DNA of 15,872 bases, taken from NCBI GenBank assembly GCA_003532195.1, contig DOFA01000132.1, positions 16,097-31,968 on the forward strand, read 5' to 3'. Positions 6,824 through 13,990 of the stretch are shown one piece after another. The notes beneath the pieces are model-generated. The model did not search any database. It had not been told where the DNA came from and was given only the letters and a program-made list of their open reading frames with translations. Numbering within the stretch: position 1 is the stretch's first letter; each line of letters starts with the position of its first letter. The DNA comes from Clostridiales bacterium. GTDB lineage: Bacteria; Bacillota; Clostridia; Saccharofermentanales; UBA5734. A program made the translations under genes and the position numbers.

Positions 6824-8203
6824 ATGAGCCAGGAAGATTCCTATCAAAGCATCCTGCAAACTTTTGACCGCTGCGCCCAGGAATTCACCCGGAGCAGCGG
6901 CGGCCTGTTCTGCGAAATTCTCACCGAGTACAAAGGCGGGGCGAGCGAAGCCCATATCAAGGTTCGCACGGCCAAAATCTACTACAACAACTACATTCTG
7001 CTCTGCCAATACACCGCCCATGGATTGCTGAGCACGGTCAACAGCATCGTCGCCTGTTATGTGATGCTGAGCAAAGAGGCCGATGCCCTGCGGTACCCGG
7101 TTACCGCAGGGGTCGACTTTCTCGATATCGACACGCTGGATTGTTTCGTCATCCCCAACATCTCGAATCCTGCCATGATGGCCGAAAGCCTGAATTTGCT
7201 GTATCGCAACCTCGCGCGAATTCAAATGCCGATCGCGGCGCAGGCCGCTGATGAAGCGCGCAAGGAGACTTTCCGTTCCTTTTATATTCGCGAGGTGGAG
7301 CGGGTGCTGCAGGTTGCGATCACGCCGCAAAATCAAGCGGGCATCCTGAATATTTATGACAAATATTACCTGGGCCGGATGACGAGCGGCCCTTACCTGC
7401 TCTATCTGGCCGGTAATTATAAGAAAGCGGCCGGCAAGCTCGCCCGGTTCAAAGGACTAAGCAGCTATGAGCAGCGCCTGCTCCGGTTGTTGAATCAGGC
7501 CGGTGAATCCGCCGGGCAGGCTCCCGGTTCCGTTGTGGAAAACATCAAGCTCTATAATGCGCTTGGCGTTCCCAAAACCGACAAGCGGGAGATGATCGCC
7601 GTCTTTGCATCGGCTTTCCTCTGGATGATTCTCTGGGCCGCGGTTTTCACACCGATATACTTCCTGGTCTACTTCTTTCTCAACCGTGGCGCGATCTATG
7701 TGGCCGGCGCTTACGGCCAGGCGCCCGGCTTGTTCCTGCCGTCCTTCCTGATGGGAATCTGCACGAGCTATTTCACGCGCCGGAAAGCCTATCAGGTTCT
7801 GTTTAAAAAACACTATCTGAAGTATCAGGAAATGGATACCATCACGAACAGCCCGGGCAGCGATAAGTTCATGAAATATTTCAGCCGGATCGTTCTCGTG
7901 GGCGCGGTCCTTTTCACTTTGCTGTCAGCCCGCTGGGGTATCAAATTCACCGACAGCGGGTTTATCGACAATACCCGCTGGTTTTCCTTGCAGGGCGTCT
8001 ATCACGAGTACGCGGATATCAAACAAGTATATTATCTGGAATCCCGCATCAACGGTTTTGGTGATATTCTGGATTTTCCTTCCTATGTCATGGTTTATCA
8101 GGACGGCACCGAACAGGATCTTTATGATGTGGAAAACGTGGAACGGACTGAGGAAGAATTGATCCCGATCCTGGTCAGCCGAGGGATTCCTGTCCAGCGT
8201 TGA
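6824..8203 (+). CDS. Unrecognised membrane protein with large N-terminal soluble domain
   Basis: I do not recognise a family. The 459-residue product begins with about 255 mostly soluble residues containing YYNNYILLCQYTAHGLLSTV and a TAGVDFLDIDTLDCFVIPNI segment. Three hydrophobic spans follow at roughly 257-280, 301-318 and 353-372, then about 85 beta-rich polar residues (YHEYADIKQVYYLESR, YVMVYQDGTEQDLYDVE). That tail resembles a bacterial PH-like or small beta domain, but this is only an impression. There is no signal peptide, so the N-terminal part is probably cytoplasmic. A longer frame starts at 6743, but ATG 6824 has GGAGG five bases upstream and avoids translating through the hairpin at 6780-6807. 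It is divergent from the ceramidase-like gene and convergent with the ATPase gene, whose stop codon is only 11 bases away. It appears to be transcribed alone. Confidence 0.8.
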   Translation: MSQEDSYQSILQTFDRCAQEFTRSSGGLFCEILTEYKGGASEAHIKVRTAKIYYNNYILLCQYTAHGLLSTVNSIVACYVMLSKEADALRYPVTAGVDFLDIDTLDCFVIPNISNPAMMAESLNLLYRNLARIQMPIAAQAADEARKETFRSFYIREVERVLQVAITPQNQAGILNIYDKYYLGRMTSGPYLLYLAGNYKKAAGKLARFKGLSSYEQRLLRLLNQAGESAGQAPGSVVENIKLYNALGVPKTDKREMIAVFASAFLWMILWAAVFTPIYFLVYFFLNRGAIYVAGAYGQAPGLFLPSFLMGICTSYFTRRKAYQVLFKKHYLKYQEMDTITNSPGSDKFMKYFSRIVLVGAVLFTLLSARWGIKFTDSGFIDNTRWFSLQGVYHEYADIKQVYYLESRINGFGDILDFPSYVMVYQDGTEQDLYDVENVERTEEELIPILVSRGIPVQR

Positions 8204-8214
8204 AATTGGTTCAG

Positions 8215-9519
8215 TCACGTCAGGTTTTCGGTTATCCGCTCCACAGCCCATAGAGGTAAGTTTAACAGCCAGTCTTCCTTTTTATAATCCACCATCGAGG
8301 CGCGGACTGACAAAGGTGGATTGAATTTCTCATAATAGGTTTTCAAACTTTTTGCCTGCAAGTTAGTCTCGGCTTTAACCTCGATCGGGACGACGGCGCT
8401 GCCATTGCTGATAATGAAGTCTATCTCAGCGGTGCCGGACTCGGCCGTCCAATAATATATTTGCACGCCTTTCAACGTTTTAAGTTCCTGAAGAACATAC
8501 TGCTCTGTCAGCGCGCCTTTGAACTCCTTGAACAACTCGCTGCCATCTAAAAGCGTGACCTGACGCAATCCAGACAGGCAAGAAAGCAATCCGACATCAA
8601 CCATGAATAACTTAAAAGCTTTCAGATCTTCGTAGGCTTTCAGAGGCAAGATTGGCACACTCACGCGGTGTATTTTATGAACAAGTCCACAGTCGATCAG
8701 CCATTGCAGGGCGAGCTCATACTCTTTCGCCCGAGCACCTTCTTTGATCAGTCCATAAATAAACTTTCTATTCACCTTTGCCAGCTGCGCCGGGATGCTG
8801 TTCCAGAGCATCCTGATGCGTGGCACTACTTCATTGGGCGCGTGTTTGGAATAGTCTTGTTCATAAGCAGCAAGGATTCGCTGCTGAACCTCACGAACTT
8901 CGTTGAAATCCTTTTTTTCAGAAAAGCTCGTCACGACTTCAGGCATGCCGCCTACATAGTAGTAGTACTTCAGCAGGTCAATATACTCCTGCTTAAAGGC
9001 AGTGGCCATATCAAAATCGCCCGTTTGCAGAAGCTCTACATATTGCTTTTTCTCCATTGCTATCATGAATTCAAAGAACGACATCGGATACAGGTCGAGA
9101 AACTCCACTTTCCCCACTGGGAACGATGTGCCATGATGCAGGGCCACGCCCAGCATGGAACCAGCACAAACAATCTGGTATTGCGACGCGTTTTCATTAA
9201 AGTACTTCAGTGATGTCAGCGCCTTGGGAACCTCTTGAATTTCATCAAAGATGAGCAAGGTGCTCTCTGCATCGATTTTATGTCCGACATAGAGTTCCAG
9301 GCCGGTTACAATACGCTTGATATCGAAGTCTCCTGCAAAAAGGGCCTGCATACGGCTGTTGTTGTCAAAGTTGATATAGACCGTCTCATGATATGCGTTC
9401 TTCCCGAATTCCTTCATGAGCCAGGTTTTGCCAACCTGACGAGCCCCTCTGATGATGAGGGGTTTTCTATGACTTCTCTGTTTCCAGTTCAGAAGCTGTT
9501 CTGTCGCAAAGCGATACAT
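8215..9519 (-). CDS. AAA ATPase with DUF4143 and PD-(D/E)XK-like C-terminus
   Basis: Member of the widespread AAA_14/DUF4143 ATPase family, 434 residues; the biological role of this family is poorly defined. Walker A is GARQVGKT (25-32), Walker B is LLIFDEIQ (88-95) and a sensor-like strand is IVCAGSMLG (116-124). The C-terminal half is the DUF4143 region, ending in a restriction-endonuclease-like motif: Glu365/Asp367 (AEIDF) then Glu380-x-Lys382 (IEVKAE). The ATG at 9519 is chosen because GAGGTG lies just upstream; this site itself overlaps an alternative ATG at 9534. By eye its codons are more AT-rich than those of the flanking genes, which together with its single-gene setting hints at horizontal acquisition. 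A strong promoter lies upstream, with its -35 box inside a tandem repeat. Such ATPases are often found in accessory regions of anaerobes. Confidence 0.88.
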   Translation of the reverse strand: MYRFATEQLLNWKQRSHRKPLIIRGARQVGKTWLMKEFGKNAYHETVYINFDNNSRMQALFAGDFDIKRIVTGLELYVGHKIDAESTLLIFDEIQEVPKALTSLKYFNENASQYQIVCAGSMLGVALHHGTSFPVGKVEFLDLYPMSFFEFMIAMEKKQYVELLQTGDFDMATAFKQEYIDLLKYYYYVGGMPEVVTSFSEKKDFNEVREVQQRILAAYEQDYSKHAPNEVVPRIRMLWNSIPAQLAKVNRKFIYGLIKEGARAKEYELALQWLIDCGLVHKIHRVSVPILPLKAYEDLKAFKLFMVDVGLLSCLSGLRQVTLLDGSELFKEFKGALTEQYVLQELKTLKGVQIYYWTAESGTAEIDFIISNGSAVVPIEVKAETNLQAKSLKTYYEKFNPPLSVRASMVDYKKEDWLLNLPLWAVERITENLT

Positions 9520-9549
9520 CGGGCACCACCTCATTTATTATGTACCCCA

Positions 9550-9577
9550 ATTATATCACTTAATAACATTTATTCAA
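9550..9577 (-). promoter_or_regulatory. Promoter of the AAA ATPase gene
   Basis: On the minus strand TTGAAT (9572-9577) and a perfect TATAAT (9550-9555) are separated by 16 bases. The -35 box lies inside the first copy of the 33-bp tandem repeat, while the -10 box is outside it. The transcription start would be near 9543, about 24 bases before the ATG at 9519. Confidence 0.7.
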
Positions 9578-9635
9578 ACGACTTTTGCAACGAGCTCAAC
9601 ATTTATTCAAACGACTTTTGCAACGAGCTCAACAT
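9565..9635. repeat. Perfect 33-bp tandem direct repeat, two copies plus five bases
   Basis: Two identical 33-base units occupy 9565-9597 and 9598-9630, starting AACATTTATTCAAACG and ending TTGCAACGAGCTC. The first five bases of a third copy (AACAT) follow at 9631-9635. The units lie between the divergent ATPase and thioredoxin-like genes. The absence of any mismatch suggests a recent duplication, and each copy carries the ATPase -35 hexamer on the minus strand. Confidence 0.95.
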
Positions 9636-9687
9636 AAATGCTAACTTCCATTTGTGACATTGATGCAGACAGATTTTCCTAATCCTG

Positions 9688-9693
9688 TATAAT
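9688..9693 (+). promoter_or_regulatory. -10 box for the thioredoxin-like gene
   Basis: A perfect TATAAT preceded directly by TG lies 33 bases before the ATG at 9727. No convincing -35 hexamer is found at 16-18 bases upstream; TTGATG at 9660-9665 is too far, at 22 bases. The call rests on the -10 box and its position. Confidence 0.5.
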
Positions 9694-9726
9694 CGGACTT
9701 ATAAACCAGAAAGGATGGGATGCGCC

Positions 9727-10002
9727 ATGGCCAAAATCAAATTGTTTAAATTGAGATACTGTGGCTTTTGCCGGGAGGCCTTGCGCTATCTGGAAGATTT
9801 GCAAAATACCAACCCGGCGTACCGCCAGCTGGATATTGAAATTATTGATGAGGCCGAGCAGCGCCGGATTGCCAACGCCCATGACTATTATTATGTCCCG
9901 ACTTTCTACATGGATGACGTCAAGATCCATGAGGGCCCCGTTTGCAGGGCCGATGTGGAAAGCATCCTGAGACGGGCCGTCGAGAAGGGGCGGCAATCCT
10001 GA
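9727..10002 (+). CDS. Small thioredoxin/glutaredoxin-fold protein with CGFC motif
   Basis: A 91-residue probable thiol-disulfide oxidoreductase of the cytoplasm. The N-terminal strand KIKLFKLRYC leads into the active-site motif Cys12-Gly-Phe-Cys15, in place of the CPYC of classical glutaredoxins or CGPC of thioredoxins. A YVPTFYMDD segment provides the expected cis-proline loop (VPT), and the last helix is VESILRRAVEKG. The length matches glutaredoxin-like proteins. An in-frame ATG at 9715 would add four residues but sits inside the AAAGGATGGG ribosome binding region, so 9727 is preferred. It has its own -10 box. The gene is convergent with the large glycosidase-like gene, leaving 75 bases without a clear terminator. 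The partner protein is unknown. Confidence 0.85.
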   Translation: MAKIKLFKLRYCGFCREALRYLEDLQNTNPAYRQLDIEIIDEAEQRRIANAHDYYYVPTFYMDDVKIHEGPVCRADVESILRRAVEKGRQS

Positions 10003-10077
10003 TTGATTCTGCCATGCCTGTCAGAATTGCCAACGCCAGCAAAGCGACCCCCTCCTATGGTTCGGATTTTTCAATCG

Positions 10078-13000
10078 TCAGTCATATCGGACGATTATGG
10101 CCAGCTCCCGGCCGGGGTCGGCCAGGCGGATCTCATCGCCGCAAAGGCAGTCCGCTCCGAGCGGCTGGCCGTTGACGGTCACCACGGCCGGTATCCGCCG
10201 GTCCGGGTGGCGGACATAAAGGCTTAGCTCTAGCGGCGCCCGCCGCCATCCCGCTTTGACCCAGACCCGGATCTCACCTTGGCTCACGGAAGATTGCGAG
10301 GTCAGCGACACCGGTCCGTAAGCGCTGGCGAAATTCTCAAACGTAAGCTCCTGACCGTCGGCAAACCAGTCGCGGGAAGCGCCGGGCAGCAGACTAAGCC
10401 CGCTGGCCGTCTCTTTGACCAGGTGATTGCGCAGAAACACTAAAAATTGCGCTTCGTCCGGCGTCTTGAAGAACGGACCGACGCCGTGGCCGAACTCCGG
10501 CACCGGATGCTCGGTAAAGCAGCTGATATCCCGGTAAAGGTTCTGCGCGAAATTGTTGAACAGCGCCCGCAGGGCCCGTTCCGGTTCTTTGCGCTCCAGA
10601 TAAACCAAGTCGTTGAACAGAAGGTTGGATTGAATGGCGATGCCGCCGCGGCTGAACCAGTATTTCTCATTGTCGGCAATCCGGCCATAACTCCGCGACA
10701 GAAACAGATTGTCCTCCAGGTCATTGAGGATCCAGGTTGTCAGCTTTTCCGCCGGATCCAGCACCAGCCCGTAGACCAGATGCAGCGGCCCGTAGGCCAC
10801 CTGGCGGAACCAGCCCCAGTCGCGGCCCCGGATCTCGGCGTGGGTCGGGATGCTGGGAATGTAGCCGCCGCGACCGCTGGGCACAGCCGGCGCTTTAGCC
10901 ATTGCCCGGACGACTGCTGCGCGGATATCGTCGCGGTACCGGATCCCTTCGGCCAGGATCCGCTCTGCCTGCTGATGGTCAATCTCCGCCAGGGCCTTGG
11001 CGACTCTCAGGACACCGCCGCAGGCCTGGCCATTGACCGAGAACCAGCAGCGCCATTCCGGATTGTCTTCCAGATGGCCGTGCGGCAATAAACCATAATA
11101 GGGAACTTTCTCGCCATTTTCATCCAGAAGCTGTGTCGCCGCCCTTTCCCGGAAGACAAACTCGCAGCCCTCTGTCAGCGTCCCGGCCACCCGCCGCAGC
11201 CATTGCCGGTCGCCGGTCAGCATATAGTGATCGGCAAAACAGGACAGAAGATAGCCATGGTCGAGATTATAAGCGAACATGCCATCGAGGCTGTTGCGGC
11301 CGTCATAATTGACCGCGACCAGCGCGCCCTGCTTGCTCTGGAAGTTGCCGTCCAGACCGATTCGCCCCTGGCTGGCAACATAGCCGTCCAGATATTTCTC
11401 AGCCAGTTCATGCTGGCCCAGATAGTCGAGCATCCGGATCTGCATGCTGGCTTCATTGCCGCAGGCGCCATAGACATAAGTGGCGGCCGGAACGATGAAA
11501 TTGCCGGTATTGGGGTCGCGCATCGCCGTCATCGCCACATGCCAGGGAACCGCCTGGAAGAAACGGTTCAGCTGATCTTCCGCCGGCAGTTTCAGCTTTG
11601 CCGACCGGTCCTGGAAACTCTGCCAGAACTCCGTCACTTTCCGCTTTTCTTCATCGAAAGACAGTCTGGCAATTCTGACTTTATCCTCAGGCGAGGTCAG
11701 AGTAGGATAGGGAATGACCAGATCGACATCATGGGTTTCGTAGGGATCGAGTTCGACGCTATAGAGCAGGGCGCTGGTCACCGTGGCTGGGATCGGCACC
11801 CGGTGCGTTCTGGAATCGGCGTCATACAGGCCATAGGAACCCGGGCGCATGGCGAAACTGACGACGCCTTCCTCCGTAGCGGATATGCAGCGCAGGGAAC
11901 CTTTGCCGCCTGTGCGGATGTTTGCCCGAAGCAGTTCCTCGTCATAGCTCTGCACGGCCCAGGTATTGTGCACGGTATCGCCGGGAACGACGCGCCCCAG
12001 CGCCAGCAGCTCACCATCACGGATGGCCAGGTTTTCGCCGGGGTAGACATCCAGGCACAGCCGGGCGGTCCGCCGGTCGCCGGAAGCATTGCGGATGCCG
12101 ATCCGGATCATGACCGCCAGGTCCTCATCGCCGGCGACCACGCCGGGGAAGTCCACCGGGCCGTCGAGCAGCGTCGCAAAAGCAGTCTGGGTATATTCCA
12201 CCTCGCGGTCAAGCCATTCGGTCACATAAACCGGAATCGCCGCGTCGGGCATGAACTGCCGGCTGGCGTCCGCCCGTTCGCGATAGTCGAGCGGATCGCC
12301 GGTAGCGAGGCGGAAATGCAATTCGCCGCCGGCCCAATGCGTCCTGGCGGTATCGCGCAGCGTGACCTTCTGGTATTTCTTGTTGGCAAAGACATCGCCG
12401 TTATAGCGCAGGCAGAACTTCTGACGCACGCCGCTCCAGCCCAGGATCACATACCGGCCGTACGGCGGCTGCCTGGTAACGTCCATCGCGGGAATTTCGC
12501 AGAAAGCGTTTTCCGTAGTCTGCTCGGCATGTCCGGCCACCCGGTCGAAGATCGAGCGCTTCCCGGCCAGGCAAGCCGCAATTTGCTGCGCGGCCGGTAT
12601 CTGTGCCGTCGATTCGGTCAGGAAAATGTCAAAATCCTCCATGAAGACGCCGTTTTGGATATCGTCAGCCCACACCGAGAAACTGCCGCGATCGGTGGCG
12701 ATTTGCAGCAGTGTCCGGTCGCCGTCGCACCGCGTGCCCCGGTTCCGCGTGTAATGCAGCGACAGCATTTGCCCGGCAGCTTCATTCAGCTTAAAAGCAT
12801 GACCCTCCCGTGTGTCGCCGGCCTGGAATCCCGCGTCCGATATGGCCCTGATCTCGCCGTTCCAGACTGTCACGCTGCCGGACAAGCCGTCCCGCACCCG
12901 GCCGGCCGAACCAAACCAGATTTCGCAGTCCGCCTCTTCGGCTGTCGGCTCGCCGATCAGCCTGACCGCCAGGAGCCGCGGCGCCTCCCGGTACTCAAAG

Positions 13001-13515
13001 ATCAAGCGCAATTTCAAAGTGCGGCGAAATCGCGCATTGTAGTCGGCGGATTTATAGTAAGCACCTTCGCCTTGCCACATCGAACCGTTGTCAACTTCAT
13101 TGATATCGACGCGGTCAAACAGGAAGGTTCGGGTTTCTCCTTGCTCACCGGATTCGCCATAGGCTTCGGTCCAGCGCCCGTCAAAGGCATCGTCTACCGG
13201 CAGCCAGCCGCGGGAGGCGCCGGGCGCGTGATCCGGATGCATGGTCGGCCAGGCCCGCTGCCAGTATTCGACATGCTGCGCCGCGGCCTCCGGACGATTC
13301 GATCCGGGTGCGAACGAGACTGCCACCCCGCGGATGTCGCGGGGCTGGTCCCATTCCCAGCCGATCTGCCAGCCGCCGCTCTCCAGCGGCGCGCATGCCA
13401 GGCCGCCGCCAGCCGGCGCCGGGATCGGGACTGCCCGCATCGCCGTCTTGGTGCCATTGTTAAAAGCGCGTCGGCGCGCCCAATCGGAAGGGTCAAATTT
13501 TTTAGTAAAATCCAT
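10078..13515 (-). CDS. Large six-hairpin glycosidase-like protein, family not recognised
   Basis: A 1145-residue protein without signal peptide, probably a cytoplasmic carbohydrate-active enzyme. Three parts can be seen. The first is a long beta-rich N-terminal region (about 1-640) with several sandwich-like stretches. The second is a helical part (about 649-1040) whose repeating helix pairs and motifs resemble an (alpha/alpha)6 toroid: AMTAMRDPNTGNF, YGACGNEASMQIR, FAYNLDHGYLLSCFADHY, LLPHGHLEDNPEW and YGPLHLVYGLVLD. The third is a C-terminal beta domain (about 1041-1145) such as many GH toroid enzymes carry. Conserved-looking acids in the toroid are Glu688, Asp752, Glu816, Asp817 and Glu820; which are catalytic is unknown. 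I could not assign it to GH15, GH63, GH78, GH94 or GH95 with confidence. The start has AAAGGA 11 bases upstream. It is divergent from a GH36-like alpha-galactosidase gene across a 475-base control region, suggesting a shared glycoside substrate. A phosphorylase or lyase activity remains possible. Confidence 0.7.
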   Translation of the reverse strand: MDFTKKFDPSDWARRRAFNNGTKTAMRAVPIPAPAGGGLACAPLESGGWQIGWEWDQPRDIRGVAVSFAPGSNRPEAAAQHVEYWQRAWPTMHPDHAPGASRGWLPVDDAFDGRWTEAYGESGEQGETRTFLFDRVDINEVDNGSMWQGEGAYYKSADYNARFRRTLKLRLIFEYREAPRLLAVRLIGEPTAEEADCEIWFGSAGRVRDGLSGSVTVWNGEIRAISDAGFQAGDTREGHAFKLNEAAGQMLSLHYTRNRGTRCDGDRTLLQIATDRGSFSVWADDIQNGVFMEDFDIFLTESTAQIPAAQQIAACLAGKRSIFDRVAGHAEQTTENAFCEIPAMDVTRQPPYGRYVILGWSGVRQKFCLRYNGDVFANKKYQKVTLRDTARTHWAGGELHFRLATGDPLDYRERADASRQFMPDAAIPVYVTEWLDREVEYTQTAFATLLDGPVDFPGVVAGDEDLAVMIRIGIRNASGDRRTARLCLDVYPGENLAIRDGELLALGRVVPGDTVHNTWAVQSYDEELLRANIRTGGKGSLRCISATEEGVVSFAMRPGSYGLYDADSRTHRVPIPATVTSALLYSVELDPYETHDVDLVIPYPTLTSPEDKVRIARLSFDEEKRKVTEFWQSFQDRSAKLKLPAEDQLNRFFQAVPWHVAMTAMRDPNTGNFIVPAATYVYGACGNEASMQIRMLDYLGQHELAEKYLDGYVASQGRIGLDGNFQSKQGALVAVNYDGRNSLDGMFAYNLDHGYLLSCFADHYMLTGDRQWLRRVAGTLTEGCEFVFRERAATQLLDENGEKVPYYGLLPHGHLEDNPEWRCWFSVNGQACGGVLRVAKALAEIDHQQAERILAEGIRYRDDIRAAVVRAMAKAPAVPSGRGGYIPSIPTHAEIRGRDWGWFRQVAYGPLHLVYGLVLDPAEKLTTWILNDLEDNLFLSRSYGRIADNEKYWFSRGGIAIQSNLLFNDLVYLERKEPERALRALFNNFAQNLYRDISCFTEHPVPEFGHGVGPFFKTPDEAQFLVFLRNHLVKETASGLSLLPGASRDWFADGQELTFENFASAYGPVSLTSQSSVSQGEIRVWVKAGWRRAPLELSLYVRHPDRRIPAVVTVNGQPLGADCLCGDEIRLADPGRELAIIVRYD

Positions 13516-13990
13516 AGGCTTCTTGTCCTTTCTCGAATATTACATGTTTACGGTTTATGAATATGGGATTTCGCGTGTCACATATCTGTGAGTCATCTCC
13601 ACCGGATCAGACAAACTGATACCTCAATCCAGTGAATTCAATAGGGCCAACGTAACTGACAGACTCATGTTTCTTTCGTATTCATCCGTGATGGCAAGCC
13701 AGGCAACTCTGCTTATAAAATAAATGTTACGCCTCGCTGCACGATAATCAATCTCACATTTATACTAGATGATGTACAAATTAATACAAAACGGTACCCC
13801 ATATCAGCACCGATAATTCGCTTATTGGGTTAGAATCCTCTTAACATCACAAATTTGAGCAGTAGGAATGATAAAATTTCGGATATAAGATCAGGGTGTC
13901 ATCGATTATACTGACATTATTAAATTTCACTCAGGAATTGCACCAGTATTTTATCAGATTCATTTAAACTATAAAAGAAAAGGTGATATG
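13516..13990. other. Long AT-rich divergent regulatory region between two glycosidase genes
   Basis: No convincing gene lies here, and the composition is clearly more AT-rich than the flanking coding sequence. Two imperfect dyads stand out: TCACA-tatc-TGTGA (13578-13591), near the large glycosidase gene, and TGTCA-N10-TGACA (13897-13916), near the alpha-galactosidase gene. A weak minus-strand -10-like TAATAT (13537-13542) precedes the large gene. I could not fix a full promoter on either strand. The length suggests several regulator sites, as in AraC- or LacI-controlled sugar loci. Confidence 0.6.

Noticed and set aside
9235..9657. A plus-strand frame ending in a repeated NIYSNDFCNEL peptide.
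   Set aside because: The peptide repeat only reflects the 33-bp DNA duplication, whose length is divisible by three; the rest is antisense to the ATPase gene and promoter.
10006..10027. Inverted repeat ATTCTG/CAGAAT after the thioredoxin-like gene as a terminator.
   Set aside because: The stem is only six AT-rich pairs with a 10-base loop and no T run follows, so it is too weak to call.
11203..13560. A 785-codon open frame on the plus strand opposite the large glycosidase-like gene.
   Set aside because: It lies antisense to a gene with recognisable toroid motifs, has no ribosome binding site I can see, and its protein is low in recognisable domains. Long antisense frames are common in GC-rich codon-biased genes.
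13550..13565. A catabolite-response (cre) or LacI-type operator at TGTTTACGGTTTATGA.
   Set aside because: It misses key positions of the cre consensus and is not symmetric enough to support a LacI-type site.
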